From Amyelois transitella (Eukaryota; Arthropoda; Insecta; Lepidoptera; Pyralidae), in assembly GCF_032362555.1 (NCBI RefSeq), contig NC_083519.1, forward strand, positions 3,241,501-3,305,500: a stretch of 64,000 bases of DNA, in the 5' to 3' direction. The notes below the pieces were generated by a model. It was given only the letters and a program-made list of their open reading frames with translations. It was not told the DNA's origin and did no database searches. Made by a program: the position numbers and the translations under genes. Numbering within the stretch: position 1 is the first letter of the stretch; each line of letters opens with the position of its first letter. Shown piece after piece: positions 31,039 to 42,745 of this stretch.

Positions 31039-32605
31039 TCACAACGCGAGGTCGAATTTGACACCTTTCAGAGCTTCCTGGAGCCCGGCCGGCAGCTCCG
31101 GCACGCGGTAGATCGGGTCGGAGAGCGGCGGCAGCGCGAGCGCATCGACTGACTTCTTGTACAAGTTGTAGGACTCGTACAGTTGCGACACGCGAGCGAT
31201 CTCGTCCTTCGTCATCGACACTCCACGCAGCTGCTTTCTGAAGTCAACGTCTAGAGATTCGCCGCATTTAGGGCAAGTGGCGTCCTGTGGGTACGGTTTG
31301 ACCCTCTTGGCGCTGTGCCGGCAAGAGACCGGTTCCACAAATTTGGCTTTTTTCTTGATTTGCATGTCCCGCGGCTTGTCGCGACTGTCGGAGAGCATGA
31401 TCACTCTGTCGGCGCGCATGGCTCTGTGGGCGCGCGAAACTATCTCCCCTCCCCCCGACATCAGCGCGCGCCTCAGCTGCTCGGGCGGGTTCTGAAAGTC
31501 GTAGTAGATGCAGCGGGACTCCGAGCTGTTCGATTTATTGTTCTCAATGCTCAGACTGTACTGCAGGCGGATCTTCTGGGGCTCGCTGCTGTGCTTCAGG
31601 TACACGTGTATCGGTACATCTATCGACGCGCAGCCGGACTCTTGAATTTCGTACGGCGGCTCTTGGCACACTGTAAAATAAAGTTTACATATTTTTTTTA
31701 AATAACATTAAATGTATTTTACTTGTAGAAACCGAGATAAAATATCACATACCGCAACGGGCTATCAACAAATGAGATAACGATAATGAGCGTGTATAAT
31801 GATGAAAGGCGTTTCACGCGTGAGAGTAACAACTTTATGTATAAGTAAGTGTTACTTAGTTAAGAATATTATCTGAGGTTGGCTTTTGCTACGAAACAAT
31901 ACACGACATTGGTGACGCATGTATCTGCTATTTGTACTACTGCGAAGAACCACGCGTTGCACGCTAGATATATTAATTTGTTTAGTTGTATTTGTTTGTA
32001 CCTATGTACATGCAAAATAAACAAATTATCCTAAATTGCGAGATTTGGTCTAAGTTAACGAGAACCTCTCCCAATAACGGTCTTATATTTAAAACGATCA
32101 TTGGATATTATTATTGGCGCGTCGTTCAATTGTATTAAAATGATCAAAAATCCTGTTTCGAATCTTTATCACTGTTTTACTGTCTTTAGCATAATTCTAG
32201 ATTTGATGGTAACTAGAAAATAATCTACAATACATAAAATGGTTACTAAACAAATCGCATATTTGATTAAGAAACCGGGTATAAAACCAATTCACGTCAC
32301 TAATGGCGGGTTAAAAAAAAGCCCAATATTTGTAGTAACATAACACTAAATGTCTTAGCACCTGAAGATTTTAAGGTAACAGTTTAATATGATAAAAATA
32401 AAATAGATGCTTGCTTACCTCTCTTTGGGTACATGAAGATGCTAGCTGGATGTAGGTAGAAGACGACCTTGTGAACAAAGCTGCTGATGTCTTTGCCACT
32501 GACACCTCGCACCCACAGTCGCCAATCAAACGACAGAGACCTCCCTTGCGTCGACCGACGCGGCTCGCAAACGTGGCCCACCTCTAACCAAATGCGTACA
32601 GACAT
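31039..32605 (-). CDS. AF9/ENL-like YEATS-domain protein
   Basis: YEATS proteins read acylated histone lysines in transcription-elongation complexes. Two coding exons, 32605-32419 and 31670-31039, give 819 nt and 272 residues with one GT-AG intron (748 nt). Residues 1-~115 align with the AF9/ENL YEATS fold: IWLEVGH, FDWRLWVRG, DISSFVHKVVFYLHP, PKRV-CQEPPYEIQESG, VPIHVYLKH. The end is Lys-rich, then a CxxC pair (ATCPKCGESLDVDF) and a helical-looking tail. At 272 residues it is much shorter than AF9/ENL. The cage Tyr in ESGYAGF is Cys here (ESGCASI), and the Phe before HDW is not conserved. An acceptor (TTTATTACAG) touches the ATG, so a leader exon lies further upstream and could extend the coding part. 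Confidence 0.8.
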
Positions 32606-33741
32606 CTGTAATAAAAGAAACATATTGGTTAGGTAAATATAATATTGTACAGCTACTCGTTAATACTACTAGTGATTTAAACGTTTTTTGAGCTAATGCA
32701 TAATAATATTGTTAAGACAAAATATTTATATTGCTGTTATTTTAAATCTATAAATTTGAACATAGGAAAGAATAAATTTTAAAGAAATTATTTTTTAATA
32801 GACAGACAAATCTTTTAGGAGAGATTCCCAGGGGACAGAATCCCCGCGCATTAATTAGGTACGCTAAGCTACATAAATATAACTACACGTTTTTTTCCAA
32901 GGGAAAATCTTTCCACTTGTATTATTCTTTTGGAAATATTACATAGCATGTTTTTAACAAAATAATTACTTTAAAAAACCCAAAATTTATGAGTTTTTTT
33001 TTCAAAATAGGTTATGAACAAAAAAAACCAAACCAAACCAAAACCACGTGACAAAAAAAATCAAATAATTGAAGACCCCGACGGATTTTCGGGATAAAAA
33101 CTACTTATTATATTGTTCCAACCCCCGTGGCATGGCACGCGCGACGCAGTTTTTATCGTGCAAAAAACTATCGCTGTTCCTTTTTACGTCATAAATAATA
33201 TTATAAAACGGGGCTGGTTATTATTTACCCGTAAGTATACAAAACTTCATTAAAATCTCTTCAGAAGATTTTGCGTCGACATCTACATATCCTTGCGATA
33301 GGAGTAAGATGTAAATATTATATATTTATTTACTCATACTATCGTGTTCCAGTTTTGTATTACTTTAAACATAACAATTATTATTAAAACGTTTATGAGG
33401 TTCGAGTGTATGGAAAGGAATTTTACTCATTATTGTATAGGTATTTTGAATTAAACAGACCGTGAAATAATATTATACCTAGGTACCATTACAATAATCA
33501 GAAAATAATTTTAGTTACCTACATTTACGATTTCATACGCTCGTAACTGATAGATATCTGAGTGAAATACGCGATATAATAAAAAGAATATACCTGTCTC
33601 TATCTATCTCTTACAGGGTGGACAGAACCAATAGTTTCGAAAGCCAGCTTCAGCTGTTATAAATAAGCATCGATTAAGTAAAATAAGATTAGTGAGGTAA
33701 TTGACCAGTCCACCTAACGACGTCAATTAAACATTTTGGTA
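32606..33741. other. Upstream region of the YEATS gene, no gene seen
   Basis: AT-rich sequence with A/T runs. A segment at about 33118-33200 (CACGCGCGACGC...ACTATCGCTGTTCC) resembles 45825-45880, so it belongs to an interspersed repeat. A short family A relic is at 33595-33660. Confidence 0.45.
33595..33660 (-). repeat. Short retroposon family A, small 3' relic
   Basis: CTATCTATCTCTTACAGGGT, then GACAGAACCAATAG and TTCAGCTGTT. Reverse-strand remains only. Confidence 0.45.
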
Positions 33742-34272
33742 GGGTAACCTGGTCTATGAGTACGCATCCGATAAGAGTACGCAACACCCGATGCCGTGAA
33801 GTTGTTTACGATACTCGGCTTACTTCAGTCGTATTTTGATGTCAACTGAACTAAAAAGTGCTGTGCGAAAAAAAAGTCAAATCCGGATGAAAACAAAGAA
33901 ATTACGTAAGTTTAAAGATTTTTGGTCAAAATATTAAGTTTTTTTAGGATTTTGAAAGTATTTTCGAGACAAGAATGTACTTATTTTGTAAAAACCAAGT
34001 GAACTGTGTAGTTCTCAAAGGCAATGTTTAACTCATGCAGCCCGTGTAATTCCGGTCAACGCCAAGAGGTGGCGTTAAATTTCGCTCGTTTCCGATTTGG
34101 TTAGAATGTGTATGAGTACGCACTTATGTACCGTAAAAGAGTGCGCGCGTACTCTTACACGCAATTATTTTTAAAGCTTGTTTAGTTAATGTATTTATTA
34201 TTTATCGTTGTTAATATTTCCATAAAGAAATATTATATGTAATTTGTAGGTAATTTTTATATTGTACACAGG

Positions 34273-35643
34273 ATGTCTAGACGTCAAAGAAAAAGCGAAA
34301 GAAGTCTTTGTACTCCAGAACAGTGGCTCAACGCTAAAACACGCGTTGAGGCAGGCGAATCAAAGAGGTCAGTTGCTAAATCCTTGGGGATGCATGAAGC
34401 CACCTTGCGTAAGAGGCTGAAGAGATCCTCTCCAGCTGCAAGTTTGGGTAGGTACTCACAAACCTTTTCCAGTGAAATGGAAACAGAGCTCTGCAATTAT
34501 ATAAAAAAAATAGATAACATGTTCTATGGATTAACAACTCAAAAAATACGAGAAATTGCTTATGATTTTGCTGAAAAGAATGGATTAGAACATCGTTTCA
34601 ATAAAGAAAAAAAAATGGCTGGTACAGAGTGGCTCCGACTTTTTTTGAAACGGCACCCAGATTTGTCGTTACGAGCACCTACTTCCACCAGCGTCGCTCG
34701 TGCAATAGGCTTTAATAAGCCCCAATGCGATCGCTATTTCGAAAATCTGGCGAAATTGTTAGACTCATACAAGTTCCCTCCTCATGCAATTTATAATATG
34801 GACGAAACCGGAATTTCCACAGTGCCAAATAAAGCTCCAAAGGTGATATCTATAAAAGGGAAGCGTTGCGTGAACAAGATTTCCAGTGCTGAACGTGGCA
34901 TCAATGTAACCCTCGTGAATGCAGTTAATGCAGCAGGGAATTTTATACCACCAGCCTTCATATTTCCACGCAAACGTATGAAGGCCGAGCTTTTGGATGG
35001 AGCCCCACCTTCCTCTATAGGAATGGTGTCAGATTCGAGTTACATCAACAGTTCTTTGTTTGTCGATTGGTTATCTCATTTTAAATACCACGCAAAACCT
35101 TGCAAAGATAATCCAGTACTATTAATACTCGATAACCACACGTCACACTGCACATTAGACGCGGTCAATTTTTTCCGGGAAAACCACATTCACGCCTTGA
35201 CAATCCCTCCTCACAGTAGTCATAAAACTCAACCACTCGATCGCTGCATCCATAACAGCCTCAAAATTTTTTATGCATCAGAGTGTGAAAAATGGTTGCG
35301 TAACCATCCTGGTCGAGTGATAACCGTTTATCAGATTGCTCAAATATTGACTCCGGCTTACCTTAAAGCGGCTACCCCCGCAAATGGCATCCAGAGTTTC
35401 AAGATATCCGGAATTCAACCGTTCAACCCGGACATTTTTGGAGAAGAAGATTTCTTAGCTAGTGCAGTGACAGAAAGACCACTGACAGAATCTCTTTCAA
35501 CACAGATTCCTCAATCGGCTGATGATCTGCCAGAAAATATGCCTTTGCCAGAATTCGATGAAACACATGTTTCTCAATCAGCTGATGATCTGCCTGAAAA
35601 CATGCCTTCGGCAGAATCTAATGAACACAGATTTCCCAACTGA
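34273..35643 (+). CDS. pogo-like DDE transposase, C-terminus displaced by frameshift
   Basis: A 456-residue transposase. Residues ~10-50 form a psq/CENP-B-type helix-turn-helix (ESKRSVAKSLGMHEATLRKR), followed by a second HTH-like DNA-binding region (~65-135, KKMAGTEWLRLFLKRHPDLS). The DDE_1 catalytic core has its first Asp in YNMDETG, the second in LLILDNHTSH and the third in QPLDRCIHNSLK. The tail holds imperfect repeats of QSADDLPENM. The third repeat is interrupted by a shift to the stop at 35643, while the next frame continues the pattern, so one base was gained or lost around 35615-35640. The ATG follows a CACAG acceptor-like sequence, and a GTAAGT donor at 33905 suggests a leader intron. 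Confidence 0.88.
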   Translation: MSRRQRKSERSLCTPEQWLNAKTRVEAGESKRSVAKSLGMHEATLRKRLKRSSPAASLGRYSQTFSSEMETELCNYIKKIDNMFYGLTTQKIREIAYDFAEKNGLEHRFNKEKKMAGTEWLRLFLKRHPDLSLRAPTSTSVARAIGFNKPQCDRYFENLAKLLDSYKFPPHAIYNMDETGISTVPNKAPKVISIKGKRCVNKISSAERGINVTLVNAVNAAGNFIPPAFIFPRKRMKAELLDGAPPSSIGMVSDSSYINSSLFVDWLSHFKYHAKPCKDNPVLLILDNHTSHCTLDAVNFFRENHIHALTIPPHSSHKTQPLDRCIHNSLKIFYASECEKWLRNHPGRVITVYQIAQILTPAYLKAATPANGIQSFKISGIQPFNPDIFGEEDFLASAVTERPLTESLSTQIPQSADDLPENMPLPEFDETHVSQSADDLPENMPSAESNEHRFPN

Positions 35644-35651
35644 CTGATGAT

Positions 35652-36209
35652 TTGGTACTAAATGTTGACCTAGAGAATAATGATCCCAGAAATTCTCCAC
35701 AACCCTCGTGCTCAAACAATTCTACTTCATATGTTCAGCCGTTCGTTAAGACAGATAGAGCGCGAACACCACTTGCCAGTATCTATGTTCAAAGCACCGG
35801 ATCGCCTCACATACCGCTTGAAGATTTAGCTCCCCTACCACGAGCTGAATGTCTGTCAAGATCTAACCGTAAAAGGGCAAAATCTGATATTTTGAGTGGG
35901 TCGCCATATAAGTTGGCTCTCGAGGAGTCCTTGGCTTCAAAGAAAGAACCTAAAAATGTACTGAAGATAAAACTAAAGACTGGTCCAAGACCAAATTCTA
36001 AACATGTTTCTAAAAAAGGCAAACAAAATTTTAAAGTGCCAAAGAGTATTCCCAAAAAAAAAGTTTGGAGATGCCCAGCATGCACTGAAATATACGTAGA
36101 CCCCCCCGCAGAAGATTGGATAGGTTGCTCAAAATGTTCCGAATGGTGGCATGAGGCTTGTACGAATTACGAGGGTCGAGGAAATTTTATTTGCCGCCTC
36201 TGCAAGTAA
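35652..36209 (+). pseudogene. PHD-finger C-terminal part of the pogo transposase (frameshifted)
   Basis: A 185-codon frame starting at TTG with no ATG, directly after the transposase stop and in another frame. It continues the QSADDL-type repeats just upstream, showing that it was once the same protein. It has a Ser/Lys-rich linker and a C-terminal PHD zinc finger: WRCPAC, DWIGCSKCSEWWHEAC, FICRLCK, i.e. a C4HC3-like pattern. PHD fingers bind histone H3 tails, so in the unbroken protein it could tether the transposase to chromatin (inference). Not translated unless the shift is bypassed. Confidence 0.75.
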
Positions 36210-36744
36210 GAAAAAAGTAATGGAAGATCTGCGTACTCTTGTCGACGTATTTGCGTACTCTTATCCAATAGTACTTGTAAGAGTACGCAATTCACAATTT
36301 TGATTATTTTGATTTTTATGAACGATAAAACTTAATTATGTAATTTTTTATGTTACTTTATGTAAGATTTTTAAATTATAAGCATAATAAATGGCTAGTT
36401 GATTTCCTAAACTACATTTTTATTTTTATTTAACATTTTGAACCTTAAGTGCGTACTCCTAGACCAGGTTACCCTAATATTAAAACAAAACTAATAACAG
36501 CTATTGGTAATTTACAAATGACTTTATCCTAATAGTTAAGGATCGCAATATGTAATGGCCGGACAAACGAAATTGGTAAAAACCCTTAATTATCTATCCA
36601 AGTAGTAACATTTTGCATTGTTGAGATTTAAAAATTGAGAATTTTGAAAGGTGGTGATTAGCGGAATGTCCTTGTTTGGTCTATTCATGGATTGAAAATA
36701 AATAAATTTAATATAATTACGCATATAAGACATCATCAACAATA

Positions 36745-39700
36745 AATATAATGTCGGACGGGATCACTCTACTTTTATCAAGACAACGAAGTCAACTAAC
36801 TGATTGTTGCAATGGTGAAATTGTTAAATGTACACTTATCCTTCAACCAAATATCATGTCCTTATAAATATCTACTGCTCGAAGAAATATAGTAGTTTCC
36901 TAGACAGCCATGCATACACAGGAACATACGTAACATACATTGGATTTTAATGGTTAAATTAATTATGAATACGTAGTTAATTCCTTAATAATATTATACT
37001 AAAAAATATAACCATATTTTACGTATAGACTTTAAAACTTTCATTCTGGAAACAGAGTGCTTAACCCCGACAAACAATTGTAACGAAAATTTTAATTTTA
37101 ATTGTAAAAATTGCTGACCTTTTATCTTCCTCGCAGCGTTAACACAAATATTCACTGGCTGACTAACACTCTAAACACTTCTGCTCTATTCTGCCGCTGT
37201 ACTGTGTGTAACTAGCGGGTACGTGCCGGAAGGGAAAAAGCAGGGTAGTTTCCCTTTCACTCCCATCATAATATAGGATAATTTAAATGAATATTGCAGT
37301 AGGGCAATCACGGTATTTAATGACATTTGAAATGAAGTCCAATCCCGGAATGACTTTGGTTTATTTGCAATTCAGTTTGAATAGATTTCAGTATCGCGCT
37401 GTCCTTTAAATTGTTACTGAACAGCGTATCCGCCCGCCATCTTGTCAAGAAATTTTTCATGCTCCATATGTACTGTATGTACATAAAGTACCAACTTCGC
37501 CGAGGCCCATACCAATTTCAAAGTACTGCCTGGTGGCACAGCGAACGTTCTGACTGCAACAAATCTAACGTTGGATCCGATCACTCGACTTTTATCAAGA
37601 CAATCGCGCTATCATTTAAATTGTAACCGAACAGCGTATCCGCCCGCCATCTTGTCTTGACAATTACCGTACTTGATATTTATTTGCTGTGTTGCTAGTT
37701 TTCGTTTATCAGAACAACATCAAAAGACGGTAATATTATTGTTAATTTCAGTTTTGTTATGTAAGCACCTTTCATTTAGTATACACGATAATGCTTACGT
37801 TATATTTGGTTTTTAAAAATACTTATTTATTCACAAATTTAACTGCGATAGTGACTGATGATGAAAATTGACAAAAATCGTTTTATGATCGTGGCAAACT
37901 GTAGGGAAACCAAAAAATATCTAACTAAATGAATCATTATGAGAATTAATTTTTTTAATACAAATATTGTAATAGCTTTGTAATACATCCTGAAATGTTC
38001 TTTGAACATATTAATTGAGCTATTTTATTGTCTATTATTATTATTGTCCATGATTAATGTATTTTATTGTCCATTATTGGAAAATTGCAGTTATCACTAA
38101 GACATTTTTCACGCTCCGTAAGCTAGACAGTAGAACTAAAAACGTAAATGCTAATGTATCAACTTCACCGAGGCTCACATAAATTTCAAAGTACTGGTGG
38201 CACAGACAACGTACTGACGACTGACTACTGTAACGCTGGATGGGATCACTCGACTTTTATCAAGACTACAAAGTCAACTAACTGATGTTGCAATGGTGAA
38301 ATTGTTTAATGTACACTTATTCTTCAACCAAATATCATTATAAATATCTACTGCTCGAAGACCGTAAGATCATAACCAAATAATATATACTTCTCCAAGA
38401 AATATAGTAGTTTCTACACAGCCACGCTGCATGGTGAGTTATTATTGATCAAATATATGTACATACTTAAATTAGATTTTTAATGGTAAATTAATTATGA
38501 ATACGTAGTTAATTCCTTAATAATATTGTACTAAAAAAATATTACCATATTTTACGTATTGACTCAAAAACTTTAATTTTGGAAACAGAGTGCTTAACCC
38601 CGACAAACAATTGTAACTAAAATTTTAATTTTAATTGTAAAAAAGCTGACCTTTTATCTTCCTCGCAGCGTTAACACAAATATTCACTGGCTGACTAACA
38701 CTCGAAACACTTCTGCTCTATTCCGCCGCTGTACTGTGTGTAACTAGCGGGTACGTGCCGGAAGGGAAAGAGCAGGGTAGTTTCCCTTTCACTCCCATTA
38801 TAATATAGGATATAATTATGACAAATCCAAATTCGACTGAAAATCCAACAATGGCGCATGTGTTATTGGCTATGTTATCTTAATGATGTTATTTTATACT
38901 TTTATTTGCATGAAAACATTATTTTCAAGGCTTGGAAATCATATTTTTTTTCCGAACGTTAACGACTTTTTACCTATAGAACGATTTGTGTTCGTTTGAA
39001 CTGAGCCTTAAAATAAACGTTTTTGGGGATGGATGTATAGTTTCAATCGTTGAATTAAACGTTTTTAAACATTTAAAACGGGGATTTTCTTTTTCTTAAG
39101 CCGGTAATCACGGTATTTAATGACATTTGAAATGAAGTCCAATCCTGGAATGACTTTGGTTTATTTGCAATTCAGTTTGAATAGATTTCAGTATCGCGCT
39201 GTCCTTTAAATTGTAACTGAACAGCGTATCCGCCCGCCATCTTGTCAAGAAATTTTTCATGCTCCATATGTACTGTATGTACATAAAGTACCAACTTCGC
39301 CGAGGCCCATACCAATTTCAAAGTACTGACTGGTGGCACAGCGAACGTACTGACTGCAACAAATCTAACGTTGGATCCGATCACTCGACTTTTATCAGGA
39401 CAATCGCGCTATCATTTAAATTGTAACCGAACAGCGTATCCGCCCGCCATCTTGTCTTGACAATTACCGTACTTGATATTTATTTGCTGTGTAGCTAGTT
39501 TTCGTTTATCAGAACAACATGAAAAGACGGTAATATTATTGTTAATTTCAGTTTTGTTATGTAAGCACTTTTCATTTAGTATACACGATAATGCTTACGT
39601 TATATTTGGTTTTTAAAAATACTTATTTATTCACAAATTTAACTGCGCTAGTGACTGATGATGAAAATTGACAAAAATCGTTTTATGATCGTGGCAAACT

Positions 39701-40325
39701 GTAGGGAAACCAGAAAATATCTAACTAAATGAATCATTATGAGAAATAATTTTTTTAATAAAAATATTGTAATAGCTTTGTAATACATTCTGAGATGTTC
39801 TTTGAACATATTGATTGAGCTATTTTATTGTCCATTATTGTCTTTGCCTAGCCAGTGCCAGGAAAATTGCAGTTATTACTAAGACATTTTTCATGCTCCG
39901 TAAGCTAGACAAGGTATATAACTTTTATCACGACAACGAAGTCAACTAACTGATTGTTGCAATGGTGAAATTGTTAAATGTACACTTATCCTTCAACCAA
40001 ATATCATGTCCTTATAAATATCTACTGCTCGAAGAAATAAAGTAGTTTCCTAGACAGCCATGCATACACATAGGAACATACGTAACATACTCACATTGGA
40101 TTTTTAATGGATTTGAAATATAATTATGACAAGTCCCTTTTCGACTTAAAATCCAAAAAATGGCGCATAATTAATTGGCTAAGTTATCTTAATGATGTTA
40201 TTTTATATTTTTATCTGCAAGTAGGTAAACATTATTTTCACGGCTTGGAAATCGTAATATTTTTTCGAAACGTTAACGACTTTTTACCAACAGAACGATT
40301 TGTTTGATATATAGTTTCAATCGTT
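36745..40325. repeat. Nested tandem duplication, order A-B-A-C-B-A-C
   Basis: Three block types recur with about 90-97% identity by eye. A: 36745-37288, 38220-38815, 39920-40105 (truncated). B: 37308-38135, 39105-39912. C: 38816-39060, 40117-40325. This fits a tandemly repeated A-C-B unit of ~1.5-1.8 kb with deletions. Block A contains a GC-richer ~130-bp core (AACTAGCGGGTACGTGCCGG). Each block B contains two copies of CCGCCCGCCATCTTGTC about 210 bp apart. No coding potential is seen. It lies upstream of the minus-strand YEATS gene and may hold its promoter, but this is unproven. Confidence 0.8.
37430..37657. promoter_or_regulatory. Paired YY1/Pho-like motifs in block B (also at 39230-39457)
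   Basis: CCGCCCGCCATCTTGTC occurs at 37430-37446 and 37640-37656, and in the second block B at 39230 and 39440. Its reverse complement contains CAAGATGGCGG, close to the YY1/Pleiohomeotic core. Binding is only a motif-level suggestion. Confidence 0.35.
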
Positions 40326-42186
40326 TTTCGTATGACTATGGACTGGTTGCGATTTAAGTCTTGCGAGATTTCAATATCGCGCTATCTTTTTAATTATAAC
40401 TGTCTAACCTCGAACGAACTAGAACAAAATCGTTCTATTGATTGAAACCGTTATAGATTTTAAGCTAGTTTTTTGGTAAATACTTACTTGTTTTATGAGT
40501 ATAGTCGGGTATCGATTGAGCGTTCGCGTGAGATAGCACAAGTTTGCTTGACATTTAAACTCTATGGTTTTTTGTCAACACCGCTTTTTGTCAACAAGTT
40601 TAGAAAAGTTTTTAAGGACTATTTTTAAATTTCTAGAACTGCCTATAGAACCTTGCGATCTTCCACAGCATCTCTGGCTTCGTGGACGTCACGCAATATA
40701 CTGCCATCTTCTGTTTTCAACAAAGTCAGCTGCCTCTGCCCAATAGACAAATTCCTCGCGAATATTTGGACCTTTATTCCGCTCTATCGTTTATTTAATG
40801 GTTAGTATTAAAGTTGCGTGGTGAATTGAATTATGTCATTTATATATAATCTAATATATTTAAACGAGAAATTCTTGTATATATATAATCAGGATCTCGA
40901 AAAACGCTCCAACGATTTTCATGAAAGTTACAGATTAGGGGCTTTTCGGCTCAAGGAATCGATTTCCTTATAAATCCTTATAAATATCTATATATATGTA
41001 ACATTTTTATGAATAGAAATTAAGCACCATTCTAATTAATATTACAAATGATCACTGATAAATTCGCAAAATAAAATTGATACACGCACGATAGAATGAG
41101 ACGGGAATTACCTAAAGGTGAAAGCTCAAGAACCATCATGAAAAACCACAAGATACCCATGACGACATTACAACATGGCGAGGCACCCCTAAGAAATTAA
41201 AAATATGTTTTGACATATAGGTAATGTCCAATCCGAAGACTACTGAACCTAGAAAAGCAAGTAGACGAAGCCGCATAGTACGTCCAATGCTAATCGTCTA
41301 CTTTTTTTCATACTTGCATAGTTTGAAGACGAAGTAATTTAACAAAATTAACATTCATGATGGATTGTTTTTTACAGTATAATATCCTCTGGCACTTTGC
41401 TTTAAATGAAAGAAAGAAAGAAAGAAAAATCTTTATTTGGCGCAAGATGTAACATAACATTTTCATTCATAAACAGAGATAAAAAAAAAAAAAAAATACA
41501 TGATGCGACCAAAAGGGTTTCCACTCAGCATATGCATGTGTATGATGAGGTTACACAATGCGCTGATTTTCAGTGGAACCTAGTACGGAGGCTTTGCCAT
41601 TCAATATGAAGGATACAAAATGATTTCTTTATTGATTATGTGTTATTTTTTCTACTTTTTACTTAAGTATTTTTATTACATTATTGGGCACGTTATGAAA
41701 AGGGAAAAAAGTACTTTTAAATATTCAGTCAGTCTGGAATTCATGCACAATAATGCACATCCCCTATGCTGCACTGCTTAATCATTTTTAATTTTCCATC
41801 GTTGAAGTCAAACACACACACACATGTTCATTATAGGAATCACTCAAACAAAAGACAATAAACGAATAATATTATTATGTTTTTCATTAGGGATTAAAAC
41901 CAATTTTTTTGTCGGTATTTTTTTCAGATTGATAATTTTTTTTCAGTTAATGTCATTATTAAACTTCGCTTCATTATTAAATTTTATCTTAACCTTCACC
42001 TATTTTCACATAATAATTCTACCAATCTATGCGATCAAATATCGTTTCAAATATGTTTACGGTCAACAATAAAATCTTTATGTTGCTTGCAGAATTGTAT
42101 ACTAACACATTTCGGAATTTAAGGTTGTAAATATATGACTAAATTTATTTGAATTCATATAAAAAAGTAACGTTTAGGTACTATGT

Positions 42187-42321
42187 TCCGATATGGGTTA
42201 GGTCTCGGCAAAGATTGGGAGTTCAGCCGAGAGTCACTTAGTGAAAAAACCCTAACTAACTTACCCAATCCAGGATCATTTGGTCAAAAGGCGCAACCCT
42301 GGCTCCTCTCCAGAAGGGTTT
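42187..42321 (+). repeat. Short retroposon family B, diverged
   Basis: ATATGGGTTAGGTCTCGGC, then TTACCCAATCCAGGATCA, AGGCGCAACCCTGGC and CTCTCCAGAAGGGTT. Confidence 0.65.
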
Positions 42322-42663
42322 CTATTTAGAATTTAATAGGAAACAAACATACCTAGCTTAAAAGACATTAATAACACAATAATCAGAATAATAATATTAA
42401 AAAATACCTCGACAGTATAGGGTAGGTATAGCAGGTAGAAATAAGCACCACGTAACTAATTAGTTGTGTTATGTGTGGTATTAACAATACCAAATCAATA
42501 ACCGATGCATCCTAATGAATATTGACATTTTGGAGACATAGGTATTCCTAAAATGTGCTTGTAGCATCCTCAGCCAATTTGCCTACTTGTTGCAATAAAG
42601 TGGTGCATTTGAGTAATTTCTCGAAAGTTGGCTCTGGAGCTAGGTTTTTTGCCACCCTTAAGG

Positions 42664-42745
42664 ATTGCTACTATGCTACGATCTTTGCATAATTATTTCG
42701 CTTCATCCACATTCTTCAGTCCTGAAAGTAATATCCCGACAAAAG
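42664..42745 (-). repeat. LINE 3' fragment, internal piece
   Basis: CTACGATCTTTGCATAATTA and TTCGCTTCATCCACATTC match the middle of the copy at 51684-51946. Confidence 0.5.

Larger units (their letters stand above)
33742..36474 (+). mobile_element. pogo/Tigger-type (Tc1-mariner superfamily) DNA transposon
   Basis: A 2,733-bp element flanked by TA (33740-33741 and 36475-36476). The terminal inverted repeats start GGGTAACCTGGTCTA and match over about 25 bp with one mismatch. Both ends contain repeated GAGTACGCA/AAGAGTACGCA sites (33758, 33773, 34114, 34148 reversed; 36231 and 36252 reversed, 36279), likely transposase-binding sites. It encodes a DDE transposase and, out of frame, a PHD finger. 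The copy is nearly intact and so fairly young. It inserted upstream of the YEATS gene in the opposite orientation. Confidence 0.93.

Noticed and set aside
31277-31701. Plus-strand ORFs across the YEATS second exon
   Set aside because: They are shadows of the minus-strand coding exon, which has clear YEATS motifs.
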